A stretch of 64,000 bases of DNA from assembly GCF_014635705.1 (NCBI RefSeq), contig NZ_BMDI01000001.1, forward strand, positions 1,876,008-1,940,007. Direction: 5' to 3'. Source of the DNA: Oxalicibacterium faecigallinarum (GTDB lineage Bacteria > Pseudomonadota > Gammaproteobacteria > Burkholderiales > Burkholderiaceae_D). The notes beneath the pieces were generated by a model. That model searched no databases and was not told the origin of the DNA. It saw nothing but the letters and a program-made list of their open reading frames with translations. Below, one piece after another: positions 18,572 to 29,104 of this stretch (the first letter of the stretch is position 1; each line of letters opens with the position of its first letter). Made by a program: the position numbers and the translations under genes.

Positions 18572-18732
18572 CTCTATTACACTCGCTCAACATATTCAAA
18601 GAGCCAAATGTAAATAAAAAATTGTCATTACACAATTAATTTAGGCCATTTGGCACGATACTTCTACCAGCGTTGAAGCTTATCTCTGCAAATCCCGCTC
18701 CCATTAATCACGTGCGTACATGAGTACTCAGC

Positions 18733-19629
18733 ATGCTCATGATATGCCCAACAATTAGACGAATTAAGATGAAGCAGCGACTTGTTAGTACAGACTTAGC
18801 GGGGACCCAATATCATGGACTTCATGGAATTACGGAATCCTGTTTGCAGGCACTTACGCGACTAATTCAAGGCGGCGTTGTGATTGAGAAGGCGTCCTTG
18901 GTAACTTCTGACACCGAACATGCCTTTGTATTAAAAGATCAGTTTGAAGATACATATGTAATTAAAGCGGGATTTGCTTCCGGGTATTCGGGAGAGGGGT
19001 CTCGCGGCTTGGCCGTTGCACTTGCCTTGCTTTATCGCCATAAAGTAGAAATTGAAGAATACAAAATCTCTGCTGACTTCATGCATCGGATTGAGTTTTC
19101 ATGCCTACTGAGTAGTGATCTTGAATGGCTAGAAAACACGCAGCCTGTTAGACCGCAAAAGTGGTACGACTACATGTATGACGTGAATATCCATCTGACA
19201 CCGCCTAATCATCAGTTAGTACGCCACTATCCACTTGCGGTCCCCTATCGATTAATCGATGAGCGGATTATAGATTTAGCGGTTTCTTTTCATGAGGATG
19301 AGGACCGTGCAATTATGGCCGCATACCGTCGCTTGGAAGATGTTATTCGCATACGAACAGAAATCTCAGAAAGTGGAGCAAAGCTTTTCTCTCGAGCTTT
19401 TTTGGGTGACGCACCAGTTTTAACGTGGGATGTGCCGGACGATGGCGAAATTAAGGGGAGAGCCGGTTTATTTACGTCTGTGTTTATGGCATTTCGAAAC
19501 GCTCGCATGCATCGTGAACCTACAAATAACGGCGATGAGCAATTAAATGAATTCATGCTTATAAATGAATTGTTCCGTTTAGAAGCATGCGCTATTCAAA
19601 CTCCACTATCAGCAGATGGCGTCACTTAA
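18733..19629 (+). CDS. HEPN-like protein related to the Ymh/TIGR02391 group
   Basis: A 298-residue protein. The C-terminal 90 residues (LFSRAFLGDAPVL, GRAGLFTSVFMAFRNARMHR) match the pattern of the Hypoth_ymh (TIGR02391) domain and carry R-N-A-R-M-H, a fit to the R-x4-H catalytic motif of HEPN RNases. The N-terminal 180 residues are unrecognised and might be a sensor. HEPN proteins commonly kill or arrest infected cells, so a defence role is likely but inferred. Start uncertain: ATG 18733 or ATG 18769, neither with a strong ribosome binding site. Confidence 0.6.
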   Translation: MLMICPTIRRIKMKQRLVSTDLAGTQYHGLHGITESCLQALTRLIQGGVVIEKASLVTSDTEHAFVLKDQFEDTYVIKAGFASGYSGEGSRGLAVALALLYRHKVEIEEYKISADFMHRIEFSCLLSSDLEWLENTQPVRPQKWYDYMYDVNIHLTPPNHQLVRHYPLAVPYRLIDERIIDLAVSFHEDEDRAIMAAYRRLEDVIRIRTEISESGAKLFSRAFLGDAPVLTWDVPDDGEIKGRAGLFTSVFMAFRNARMHREPTNNGDEQLNEFMLINELFRLEACAIQTPLSADGVT

Positions 19630-19814
19630 AATCTTGTCGCTAGAATGCTATTTGACACCGCAAAACCAGTCGGACCTCCTTCTTTTACTCGAGAAGTATC
19701 TCTGGCGATGAAATATCTTCGTTTATCATAAAAATATCGCCGTAATATCAATAGCGCCCGACGACATGATTTAGCAAAATGACTGCTCTTAAATCACTTT
19801 ATAGAGAGGTTGCT

Positions 19815-19961
19815 ATGCCAAACCATGATGCAGATATCGGAAACAAAAACAAAGGTACGCCTGGTACCAATCAGACCCTAGATAAAAACCAAGGAAATCG
19901 AAGTAAGCAACTTCAAGAACACGCCCAAAAAGTTGCGCGTGAGAAGATCAAGAGCCCGTAA
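19815..19961 (+). CDS. small polar protein, 48 aa
   Basis: Starts at ATG 19815 with a GAGAGG ribosome binding site. The product (MPNHDADIGNKNKGTPGTNQ...) is rich in Asn, Gly, Lys and Gln, lacks hydrophobic segments and is probably disordered or a single helix at its C-terminus (KQLQEHAQKVAREKIK). A strong terminator follows 10 bp after the stop, so it is a self-contained transcription unit. A similar Asn/Gly/Lys/Pro-rich small protein is encoded at 35286-35384. Function unknown. Confidence 0.6.
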   Translation: MPNHDADIGNKNKGTPGTNQTLDKNQGNRSKQLQEHAQKVAREKIKSP

Positions 19962-19970
19962 TTAAGTAGT

Positions 19971-20000
19971 GAAGGCGGCGTTATACCCGCCTTCTTTTTT
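19971..20000 (+). terminator. intrinsic terminator
   Basis: Stem GAAGGCGG / CCGCCTTC followed by six T, directly after the 48-aa gene. The next gene starts four bases beyond the T tract. Confidence 0.8.
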
Positions 20001-20004
20001 CAAC

Positions 20005-20685
20005 ATGGAAAATAATAAAAAATATCGCTACACCAAACAATTAATCGGCATGGCTCTGCGCGATGGGTGGACCCAAAAGCAGATTGCTGAAGCTTGCCGG
20101 ACGCAACAATCCATCGTAAGTAGTTGGAAAAGCGGCGCTGCTCAAGCTAAAGAAAATCAGCTTACAAAGTTGCTTGAGATTTATGGCCCTAGATTACGTA
20201 GAAAAGCTTTTAGAATTTATCATTCCTTCAAGGAAGAGTCAGGCGACTACCGTCCTCATCTAATCAAGGTGGAAGGCGAGGTGATCTTTTCTTTCCCTTT
20301 CAGAAACAAGAGTTTTTGCCCCCAGTGTCACAAGGAGTCAACTTCCTGCTCGTGCCGTCAGCGTGGGAGGAAGATCACTTCAACTCGTAAGCTGGTTGTG
20401 CACGCGTTAGGCCGCGGAGAATTTTGTGTCCTGATGCAATCAAGACTTCTTGTGGATGAATTTCAAACGCAATTTCCAGAAACGAATATCTTCGTTACGA
20501 AAGTGGTGGGGCATTTTAAGGTTGATGAATTGCTGGAGTACTGCGAATCTTTAGAAAGAAGTGAAAACCAGGACAAATATCAGTTGCTAGCAGCGGAATA
20601 TCTCATGCTTCAAATGCTCGTCCGAAAATCACTCCTTGAGCACGGGTATCCATTGGAAGGTGTTGAGGAACACGTCGGATACTGA
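20005..20685 (+). CDS. helix-turn-helix protein with cysteine cluster
   Basis: I take ATG 20005 (MENNKKYRYTKQLIGMALRD) as start; the region before it is a terminator hairpin. Residues about 5-55 contain a helix-turn-helix (WTQKQIAEACRTQQSIVSSW). Residues about 100-118 hold a CPQCHKESTSCSC cluster that could bind zinc. The C-terminal part is helical and acidic. There is no ribosome binding site and almost no leader after the terminator, so translation may be leaderless or depend on read-through. It probably regulates element genes. Family not recognised with certainty. Confidence 0.6.
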   Translation: MENNKKYRYTKQLIGMALRDGWTQKQIAEACRTQQSIVSSWKSGAAQAKENQLTKLLEIYGPRLRRKAFRIYHSFKEESGDYRPHLIKVEGEVIFSFPFRNKSFCPQCHKESTSCSCRQRGRKITSTRKLVVHALGRGEFCVLMQSRLLVDEFQTQFPETNIFVTKVVGHFKVDELLEYCESLERSENQDKYQLLAAEYLMLQMLVRKSLLEHGYPLEGVEEHVGY

Positions 20686-21034
20686 TAGTCTTAGATACCA
20701 ACCCTGTAGCGTTACGGCCACGCCAAGGTCGTTTAAACATGCCATTCGTGGCTTTCTTGGTTTCTCCGGCTTTTGCCAGGCCTTGTGGATTAGCCTTTTG
20801 CTACTGCAACGCATTAGGAGAAAAATTTTGGTAGCCAACCACCTGTCGGCTCTGCCGACTAGGATACGGTGCCGTTTCCCGTAACTGAAAAGTGCTTAGC
20901 TAAATTGGGATAGGGGCGGGACGAGAGCAGGGCCAACTTGTTAAGAGTTCGCCCTGCTTTCACTTTTCATAGCCTACAAAAATCTTAGCATCCCACTGCC
21001 TAAGACATCCTGATATAAAAACTAGCTTCGACTT
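20686..21034. other. 349-bp intergenic region with hairpins
   Basis: Between convergent genes. It contains GTCGGC-TCT-GCCGAC at about 20847-20861 and a stem AGCAGGGC / GCCCTGCT (about 20924-20961) followed by a T-rich stretch, which may terminate both flanking genes. It also seems more GC-rich than its surroundings and may include a remnant of another gene. I could not identify a protein. Confidence 0.4.
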
Positions 21035-21760
21035 CTAACCCGTCATAACTTGAGTAAGGAAGCTATTGCGTTGAGGTGAATACTCAGCTCCCTCTCTCGC
21101 ATACTCTTCCAACCTGTCTCGATCCCACCCGATGACTACTAGTTCTTCGATTAACTGTTCTGTTAATGGGACGGTGTCTCGATCGAAGAAGAGATCATCA
21201 GTAAGTCTTTCAACGGTCTTCGCATGATGGAGTGCATCCCTTAACTTTCGTAATGGATAGCCGTATATCAGGCGCTGCCCGACTGCAGGAAGATCAACAT
21301 CTACTAGGAAAGCATCGCCAGCAAGGTCAAAAGTACCATCCCATGCAATCTGAACTTCACGTCCGTGATCACGGATTTCTGGTTCAAACTTCTGTCCACG
21401 CCATAACAAGCATATAGCTCTGTCTTCATTTGGTTCAAGGATCCAAGCGTCAGCATCTGGTGTGGAGAATAGGATAAGCGGGCGATCCAATACTTCCGGA
21501 CCAGTAACCACCAGCCTTCCTTCGCCGTTTTGCGCAGCAGCTACGATAGCTTCACACTCTTTCAAAAGCGGTAGTTGTCCATCCGGTCGACGTAACGACT
21601 CTTCTGCACATAGCAAAACATGATGCCAATGATTGTAGCCAGCACCGCGTGCAACGCGATCCAAAGCCTCAGCGTGTTTTATTTTGAATTTCGCCTTGGT
21701 TTTCTTGGCGAGTTGCTTGAGTTTTTCGACGGTGACCGCCGATGTAGGGACGAAGCGCAT
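21035..21760 (-). CDS. uncharacterised protein, 241 aa
   Basis: ATG 21760 is chosen since AGGAAG precedes it. The N-terminal 55 residues (VTVEKLKQLAKKTKAKFKIK, then AGYNHWHHVLLCAEES) resemble a short module in plasmid and island proteins, where a lysine-rich helix precedes a G-Y-x-x-W motif (glyoxalase-like group). The remainder is acidic with no recognisable motif. It is transcribed away from the reverse transcriptase pair. Whether it is part of the defence module is unclear. Confidence 0.55.
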   Translation of the reverse strand: MRFVPTSAVTVEKLKQLAKKTKAKFKIKHAEALDRVARGAGYNHWHHVLLCAEESLRRPDGQLPLLKECEAIVAAAQNGEGRLVVTGPEVLDRPLILFSTPDADAWILEPNEDRAICLLWRGQKFEPEIRDHGREVQIAWDGTFDLAGDAFLVDVDLPAVGQRLIYGYPLRKLRDALHHAKTVERLTDDLFFDRDTVPLTEQLIEELVVIGWDRDRLEEYAREGAEYSPQRNSFLTQVMTG

Positions 21761-21849
21761 TCCATCTTCCTTTCTGCAAGATGCGAATTCATCAGTGCCC
21801 ACATCCGACAATCGCATGCAGCGAGGTCAATGAAAAATGGTAGTGATAG

Positions 21850-21925
21850 TGATCGTCCCGTCCGGGTCTGCCTAGGTGGGCAGCAGGCTTCGATCCAGCC
21901 TGCTCTCACACCTTTAAACAGATAA
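21850..21925 (+). other. structured leader before the first reverse transcriptase
   Basis: Two mutually exclusive hairpins: CTGCC-TAGGTG-GGCAG (21868-21883) and AGCAGGCT-TCGATCC-AGCCTGCT (21882-21904). They sit just before the in-frame stop that precedes the truncated reverse transcriptase and at the presumed break of that gene. Could be part of an RNA, a terminator remnant, or unrelated joined sequence. Confidence 0.35.
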
Positions 21926-21949
21926 GCGGCAGCATTCAAGACCATTTTT

Positions 21950-22801
21950 GTGCGCACCGATATCGCCTCATTTTATGAAAATATTGATCGTGAGCGTTTA
22001 GTCGAAAAAATTGATCGCGATCAGTTGTTAAGTCCAGCATCAAAGAAGTATGTCAAACAAATTCTCAATTCCTACGGTGCACTTTCCGGCTCCACAACTG
22101 GGATTCCCAGAGGGGTTGGCATCAGCGCTTATTTAGCGGAACTGTATCTAAGGCGGATTGACAACTCGATCAGAAAAATCGCTGGCCTGGTCTTGTATTG
22201 TCGGTTTGTTGATGACATCGTAGCCGTCTTCGCACGACCGCCAATCGGTAAGGACTTAGGGTCGTATAAAGATCTGATTATCAAGATCTTGACCGATGAG
22301 GGACTCACACACAACACAGCTAAGACAAGGGAGCTCAAACTGGCCGATAGCAGCCCGAAGAAGTTCGAGTATCTAGGTTATCGTTTTCATCTCACGCCCG
22401 CTGGGATTGCGCTTAGCCCTAGCGCAGCGAAGGTAGTGAAATATGATGCGCGAATGAAAGCAACTTTCGCGGAGTATTGGCGAGAACGCCCCGTCGATCC
22501 CAAGGGCGCATATAGAAAATTAGTCGGCCGAATAAAATTTTTGACGGGTAACACACGGCTCTCTAATAGTAAGTCATCCGCTGTCACCGGTATTTACTTC
22601 AATAATTCAATTGTGACTGACTTAACTAGTTTCAAGCGTCTTGATAGACGCCTAAAAATACGTATTGCAGAACTCAAGCGAAGCAGCCTACAAAAACAAT
22701 TGAAACACTTGAAATTCACCACTGGCTTTGAGCAACGTCGATATCATAATTTCAGCACTAGAGAACTTCAGATGATCGTAAAGGCATGGAAACATGGCTA
22801 A
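21950..22801 (+). CDS. drt3a: DRT3a-like reverse transcriptase, N-terminally truncated
   Basis: A frame opening at GTG 21950 directly enters reverse transcriptase motif A (RTDIASFYENID). Motif B is TGIPRGVGISAYLAELYL (residues 50-67) and motif C is RFVDDIVAVF (FVDD at 86-89), so the palm catalytic aspartates are present. The fingers region with motifs 1 and 2 that should precede motif A is missing: an in-frame TAA lies eight codons upstream of the opening GTG and no continuation is found in other frames. The 3' end overlaps the next reverse transcriptase gene by 8 bp. The pairing suggests Drt3a (UG3 group) of the DRT3 antiphage system. It is probably inactive unless translation begins elsewhere. 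Confidence 0.7.
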   Translation: MRTDIASFYENIDRERLVEKIDRDQLLSPASKKYVKQILNSYGALSGSTTGIPRGVGISAYLAELYLRRIDNSIRKIAGLVLYCRFVDDIVAVFARPPIGKDLGSYKDLIIKILTDEGLTHNTAKTRELKLADSSPKKFEYLGYRFHLTPAGIALSPSAAKVVKYDARMKATFAEYWRERPVDPKGAYRKLVGRIKFLTGNTRLSNSKSSAVTGIYFNNSIVTDLTSFKRLDRRLKIRIAELKRSSLQKQLKHLKFTTGFEQRRYHNFSTRELQMIVKAWKHG

Positions 22802-24866
22802 GCGGCGGGTCTCTCTCACTCATAGAAAACAACGATCCGTATTAACGGACATGCTACCTTTCGAGGTACCTCCGACATTTTCCAATCGTGGTTTCTATCG
22901 CTTTTTAAGAAACAATGGCGTGGAAATCGAAAAGGGCAAATTGCACTGGAATTGTGAAACGAGTGCTCTTGATGAAACAATGCGTTTACTTTTCGGCATT
23001 AAATCTGGCACCCCAATTTCCACCGATGTCGTAATTGAATGGGGCAAGAAGAGAGAACGCCGCTCCGTACCTCTTCGCAGATGCGAGATGGCAACCATTC
23101 CGTTCAATTTCCGTGTCGCTCACAATCTCGATGGGCGCACGCTAAGTGTTGTGCATCCTCGCAATCAGGTAGAAGTTGCGAGCTTCTATGCGACTCACAG
23201 CGCACTGATCATTTATCACACCTCCGCCAGTGAGTTTTCCATACGTCGGCCTGTATCAGTTTCGCGCTATGTCTACTTCAAGGATAGGCTTCACGACGAG
23301 CGCATGGATGCCGCTACTGGCGTGGAAGAGGAAGATCGTGAGTACGAGCAAATCGGTTCCTATTTCGTTTACCGTAAGTATCGAAATATTCATCGGTTTT
23401 TTGAATCGCACGAGTATCATCGTAGCGAGAAAAAATACGATGCTTTGGTTCAGATTGATGTAAACAAATGCTTTGACAGCATCTACACACACTCACTTCC
23501 CTGGGCAATTTTGGGAAAAGATCAGACGAAGTTCGGTCTGGAGGAATCGAAAAATACTTTTGCTGGGCGATTCGATGCGCTTATGCAAAATCTAAACCAT
23601 AAGGAAACCAACGGTATCGTTATTGGACCAGAATTTTCTAGAATTTTCGCCGAAATTATTTTGCAATCTGTCGACGCTGAACTCCTTCAAAAATTGGCCG
23701 ATAGAGATAATCTGATTCATAAAGTCGATTATGAGATTTTCCGGTACGTAGATGATTTCTTTGTTTTCTATAATATGGAAACCACCCAGTTAAAGATCTT
23801 CGAGACTCTTCAAGAAATCCTCAAGTCCAAAAAACTGAGTATCAACACCGCGAAAATTAAGCACTACCAAAAGCCGATCATCACCGAGATTACGATCGCC
23901 AAAGAGCGCATCTCAAGTCTTTTGAATGAAGAGATCGATCCGGTGTGTGAGGAGGAGGCTTCAACCGCCCCACCTACTCCTCCTAAACAACATCTTGTTT
24001 GCGTTATAAACGCGAATCGATTGATTGTCAGGTACAAATCCGCACTTAAGGAGTCCAACGTAACCTATGGCGATTTACTGAATTACACTTTCGCTATAGT
24101 TGAAAGTAGAATTGAAAAGCTGTTCAAAGCATATATTTCGAGCGATAAATCAGATCGTGACCGTAAGCGCCTTTCGAACGCCTTGCTCGCGATCATGGAA
24201 TTTGCTTTTTTCGCGTATTCGGCAAGTCCAAAGATCAATCACACAATCCGGCTCTGTCGGATGATTACTATCTCTGTAAACTTTCTACATGCTCAGGTAA
24301 TGCCTTATGAGCTGAAGCATTTGCTGTTTAAGTACGTCCACGATAACGTCATGCAGCAGCTCGAAAAAACGACGATGAGTATTCATCGAGAAGTGGAAAG
24401 TCTCTATCTTCTTATTAGTCTTTCGCAAATAGGTCGAGAATACTGGCTTCCCGAATCAGTCCTCCTCCGTCATTTCTTAATCAAAACGGAAGCCAACACT
24501 GGAGAGTATGTTCGTCCTAGTGGCTTCATGAGCCACTTCTCGATCACAATACTACTGTCCTATATCAAGGGAAAAGTTCGTTATACCAAGTTGAAAACAT
24601 TTGTTGAAACACACCTTGTCGCCAAAACCGAGTATATGAAGGCTCACTGTCCCGATGATGCTGAGACCCTAATCATGTTGCTCGATCTCATTGTTTGCCC
24701 TTACATCACGGCCGAAACTAAAGAAGAAATCGGAAAGATTTTTGGTCTTGATGCAGTTAGCCTTGCATCTGTTCAGTCGTCTAATGATCAATGGTTTACG
24801 GCATGGGGCGATAAATTCAATCTTGGGAAAGAGCTAGACGCGAAGCGCAGTCGCGAGGTATATTAG
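22794..24866 (+). CDS. drt3b: DRT3b-like reverse transcriptase
   Basis: A 690-residue protein beginning MAKRRVSLTHRKQ, with LTDMLPFEVPPTFSNRGFYR near residues 17-36 that I associate with the Drt3b (UG8) group. Motif A is LVQIDVNKCFDSIYTH (about 218-233), motif B is NGIVIGPEFSRIFAEIIL (273-290), and motif C is RYVDDFFVFY (YVDD at 318-321). The C-terminal 300 residues are helical and lack known domains, as usual for the UG/Abi reverse transcriptases. It overlaps the first reverse transcriptase by 8 bp. In DRT3 systems two reverse transcriptases and an ncRNA together block phages; this assignment is from family knowledge, not a search. Confidence 0.78.
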   Translation: MAKRRVSLTHRKQRSVLTDMLPFEVPPTFSNRGFYRFLRNNGVEIEKGKLHWNCETSALDETMRLLFGIKSGTPISTDVVIEWGKKRERRSVPLRRCEMATIPFNFRVAHNLDGRTLSVVHPRNQVEVASFYATHSALIIYHTSASEFSIRRPVSVSRYVYFKDRLHDERMDAATGVEEEDREYEQIGSYFVYRKYRNIHRFFESHEYHRSEKKYDALVQIDVNKCFDSIYTHSLPWAILGKDQTKFGLEESKNTFAGRFDALMQNLNHKETNGIVIGPEFSRIFAEIILQSVDAELLQKLADRDNLIHKVDYEIFRYVDDFFVFYNMETTQLKIFETLQEILKSKKLSINTAKIKHYQKPIITEITIAKERISSLLNEEIDPVCEEEASTAPPTPPKQHLVCVINANRLIVRYKSALKESNVTYGDLLNYTFAIVESRIEKLFKAYISSDKSDRDRKRLSNALLAIMEFAFFAYSASPKINHTIRLCRMITISVNFLHAQVMPYELKHLLFKYVHDNVMQQLEKTTMSIHREVESLYLLISLSQIGREYWLPESVLLRHFLIKTEANTGEYVRPSGFMSHFSITILLSYIKGKVRYTKLKTFVETHLVAKTEYMKAHCPDDAETLIMLLDLIVCPYITAETKEEIGKIFGLDAVSLASVQSSNDQWFTAWGDKFNLGKELDAKRSREVY

Positions 24867-25031
24867 CCTCGGCGCTCCGCTTTACCCTTAATGGCTGTTG
24901 GCAGCCCACACACAAGCGCCCACTCTTCTCCTATATCAACTGGGGGTTGAGTAATCAGACGGTAGGAGCGGGCCGTCTTTATTCCTGATGTGACTAGAAT
25001 GTAAAAAGCCCTGCAATGCAGGGCTTTATTT
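24867..25031 (+). ncRNA. candidate DRT3-associated ncRNA with ACACAC tract
   Basis: The 140 bases between drt3b and a strong terminator hold no reading frame but show structure. Hairpin GGCTG-TTGG-CAGCC (24893-24906) is followed after one base by ACACACA (24908-24914). A second hairpin AGACGG/CCGTCT (24957-24978) displays GGAGCG (24965-24970) in its loop, complementary to CGCTCC at 24873-24878, so a pseudoknot or long stem could close the RNA. As I recall from recent work on DRT3, an ACACAC stretch in its ncRNA serves as template. Ends and promoter are not defined. Confidence 0.55.
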
Positions 25032-25032
25032 T
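25005..25032 (+). terminator. intrinsic terminator of the DRT3 unit
   Basis: Stem AAAGCCCTGC-AAT-GCAGGGCTTT followed by ATTTTT, inside the right part of the element. Confidence 0.88.
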
Positions 25033-25087
25033 TGGTTCAACGAATGTGGGCACATTACAAAATGTGCTCTCATACCTCAAGACTTGC

Positions 25088-25131
25088 ATTGCAAATAGTG
25101 AGAATAATTGCAGGTATTCTGAGAACCTACA
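25088..25131 (-). repeat. right terminal inverted repeat with second end-motif copy
   Basis: Read on the minus strand from 25131 it begins TGTAGGTTCTCA, then gives TTCTCAGAATACCTGCAAT (25125-25107) and next to it TTCTCACTATTTGCAAT (25104-25088). The two copies share the core TTCTCA and the tail TGCAAT. Confidence 0.78.
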
Positions 25132-25136
25132 AACGA
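25132..25136 (+). repeat. right target-site duplication AACGA
   Basis: Identical to the five bases outside the left end; it lies 6 bp from the gyrB stop codon. Confidence 0.8.
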
Positions 25137-25142
25137 ATTTAT

Positions 25143-27997
<2,855 letters not shown>

Positions 27998-29104
27998 TTA
28001 AATACGCATAGGCATGACGACGTACTTGAAGTCCGGATTGTCAGGCACCGTGATCAGTGCCGACGAGTTGGCATCGCCGAGGGCGATATTGATGTTGTCG
28101 CTCTTGAGATTGTTGAGAACGTCGAGCAGATAGGTGACATTGAAGCCGATATCGACGCTATCTCCGCCGTAATCGATTTCGATCTCTTCCACAGCCTCTT
28201 CCTGATCGGCATTGGTGGAACTGATCTTCATGCTGCCCGGGCTCATGATGCAACGCACGCCCTTGAACTTGTCCGAGGTCATGATGGCAGCACGTTGCAG
28301 CGAGCGCAGCAACTGATCGCGACCGATCGTGAAGTTATTTTTATACCCTTTTGGAATCACGCGGGTGTAGTCCGGGAACTTGCCTTCGACCAGCTTGGAG
28401 ATCAGTTCGATATCGCTGAAGGTCAGCTTGACCTGATTGTTGGCGATTTCCAGATCGACGGTTTGATCGGTTTCTTCCAGCAGACGTTGCAGCTCGATGA
28501 TGGTCTTGCGCGGGATGATGACTTCCTGACGCGGGAATTCCTGATCGGTCTCAACCTGGCAAAACGCCAGACGGTGACCGTCGGTGGCCACTGCGATGAC
28601 GTTCTTGCCATCGACCACCAGCAACAGGCCATTGAGGTAGTAACGGATGTCTTGCTGCGCCATCGAGAAGTGCACCATGTTGAAAAGATGCTTGAGCGTC
28701 TTTTGCGGCAGGGTGACTTTGGCGTTGTATTGCTCGGCTTGTGCGACGGTAGGGAATTCTTCCGCAGCCAATGTCTGCAATGCAAAGCGCGACTTGCCCG
28801 ACTGCACGCTCATGCGCTTGTTTGCCAGCGTGAGCGACACATCGCCCGAATCCGGCAGGGCGCGCAAAATGTCGAGCAGCTTGCGTGCCGCAACCGTGGT
28901 CGATGCAATGTCATTGCCATTGCCGACTTGTGCATGCGTGGTGATCTGCACTTCAATGTCGGTCGACAGGAAAGAAACGCGCTCGCCATCCTTGCGAATG
29001 AGGATATTGGCCAGAATCGGCAAAGTGTGCCGACGCTCGACAATACCACTCACAATCTGCAACGGACGAAGCAGCGCGTCGCGTTGGGTCTTAACCAATT
29101 GCAT
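27998..29104 (-). CDS. dnaN: DNA polymerase III beta sliding clamp
   Basis: A 368-residue protein of full clamp length, beginning MQLVKTQRDALLRPLQIVSG and ending with the conserved PDFKYVVMPMRI clamp tail. It forms the dimeric ring that tethers polymerase III to DNA. It lies between dnaA and gyrB on the same strand, as in most bacteria. The start at ATG 29104 gives the expected N-terminus. Nothing unusual seen. Confidence 0.98.
   Translation of the reverse strand: MQLVKTQRDALLRPLQIVSGIVERRHTLPILANILIRKDGERVSFLSTDIEVQITTHAQVGNGNDIASTTVAARKLLDILRALPDSGDVSLTLANKRMSVQSGKSRFALQTLAAEEFPTVAQAEQYNAKVTLPQKTLKHLFNMVHFSMAQQDIRYYLNGLLLVVDGKNVIAVATDGHRLAFCQVETDQEFPRQEVIIPRKTIIELQRLLEETDQTVDLEIANNQVKLTFSDIELISKLVEGKFPDYTRVIPKGYKNNFTIGRDQLLRSLQRAAIMTSDKFKGVRCIMSPGSMKISSTNADQEEAVEEIEIDYGGDSVDIGFNVTYLLDVLNNLKSDNINIALGDANSSALITVPDNPDFKYVVMPMRI

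Larger units (their letters stand above)
14756..25131. mobile_element. 10.4-kb transposon-like defence element without a recognisable transposase
   Basis: The two ends are inverted copies: the first 12 bases TGTAGGTTCTCA are identical and 22 of the first 25 match. The ends are bordered by a perfect 5-bp duplication AACGA. Terminal TGT...ACA, a 5-bp duplication and extra copies of the end motif inside each end are traits of Tn7, Tn5053 and Mu-type DDE transposons. The cargo is more AT-rich than the neighbouring chromosome and includes a nuclease-EVE fusion, an Mrr nuclease, a HEPN-like protein, a DRT3-like reverse transcriptase pair and unknown genes. No gene shows transposase, integrase or AAA-ATPase motifs, so the element may depend on a transposase supplied from elsewhere or may have lost its own. 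Confidence 0.75.

Noticed and set aside
20686-21034. Hairpins here as the DRT3 ncRNA
   Set aside because: They lie 1 kb from the reverse transcriptases with a gene in between on the other strand, and the stem followed by T suits a terminator between convergent genes. The region after drt3b is the better candidate.
21950-24866. Retron or group II intron interpretation of the reverse transcriptases
   Set aside because: No retron msr/msd layout directly upstream, no maturase X domain or HNH, and no intron domain V-type RNA seen. Two tandem reverse transcriptases fit DRT3 better.
14888-24866. Search for a transposase among the element genes
   Set aside because: None of the products shows DDE/DDD transposase, tyrosine or serine recombinase, TnsC-like ATPase or TniQ features by eye. 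I therefore call the element transposase-free, with the caveat that a divergent one could be missed.
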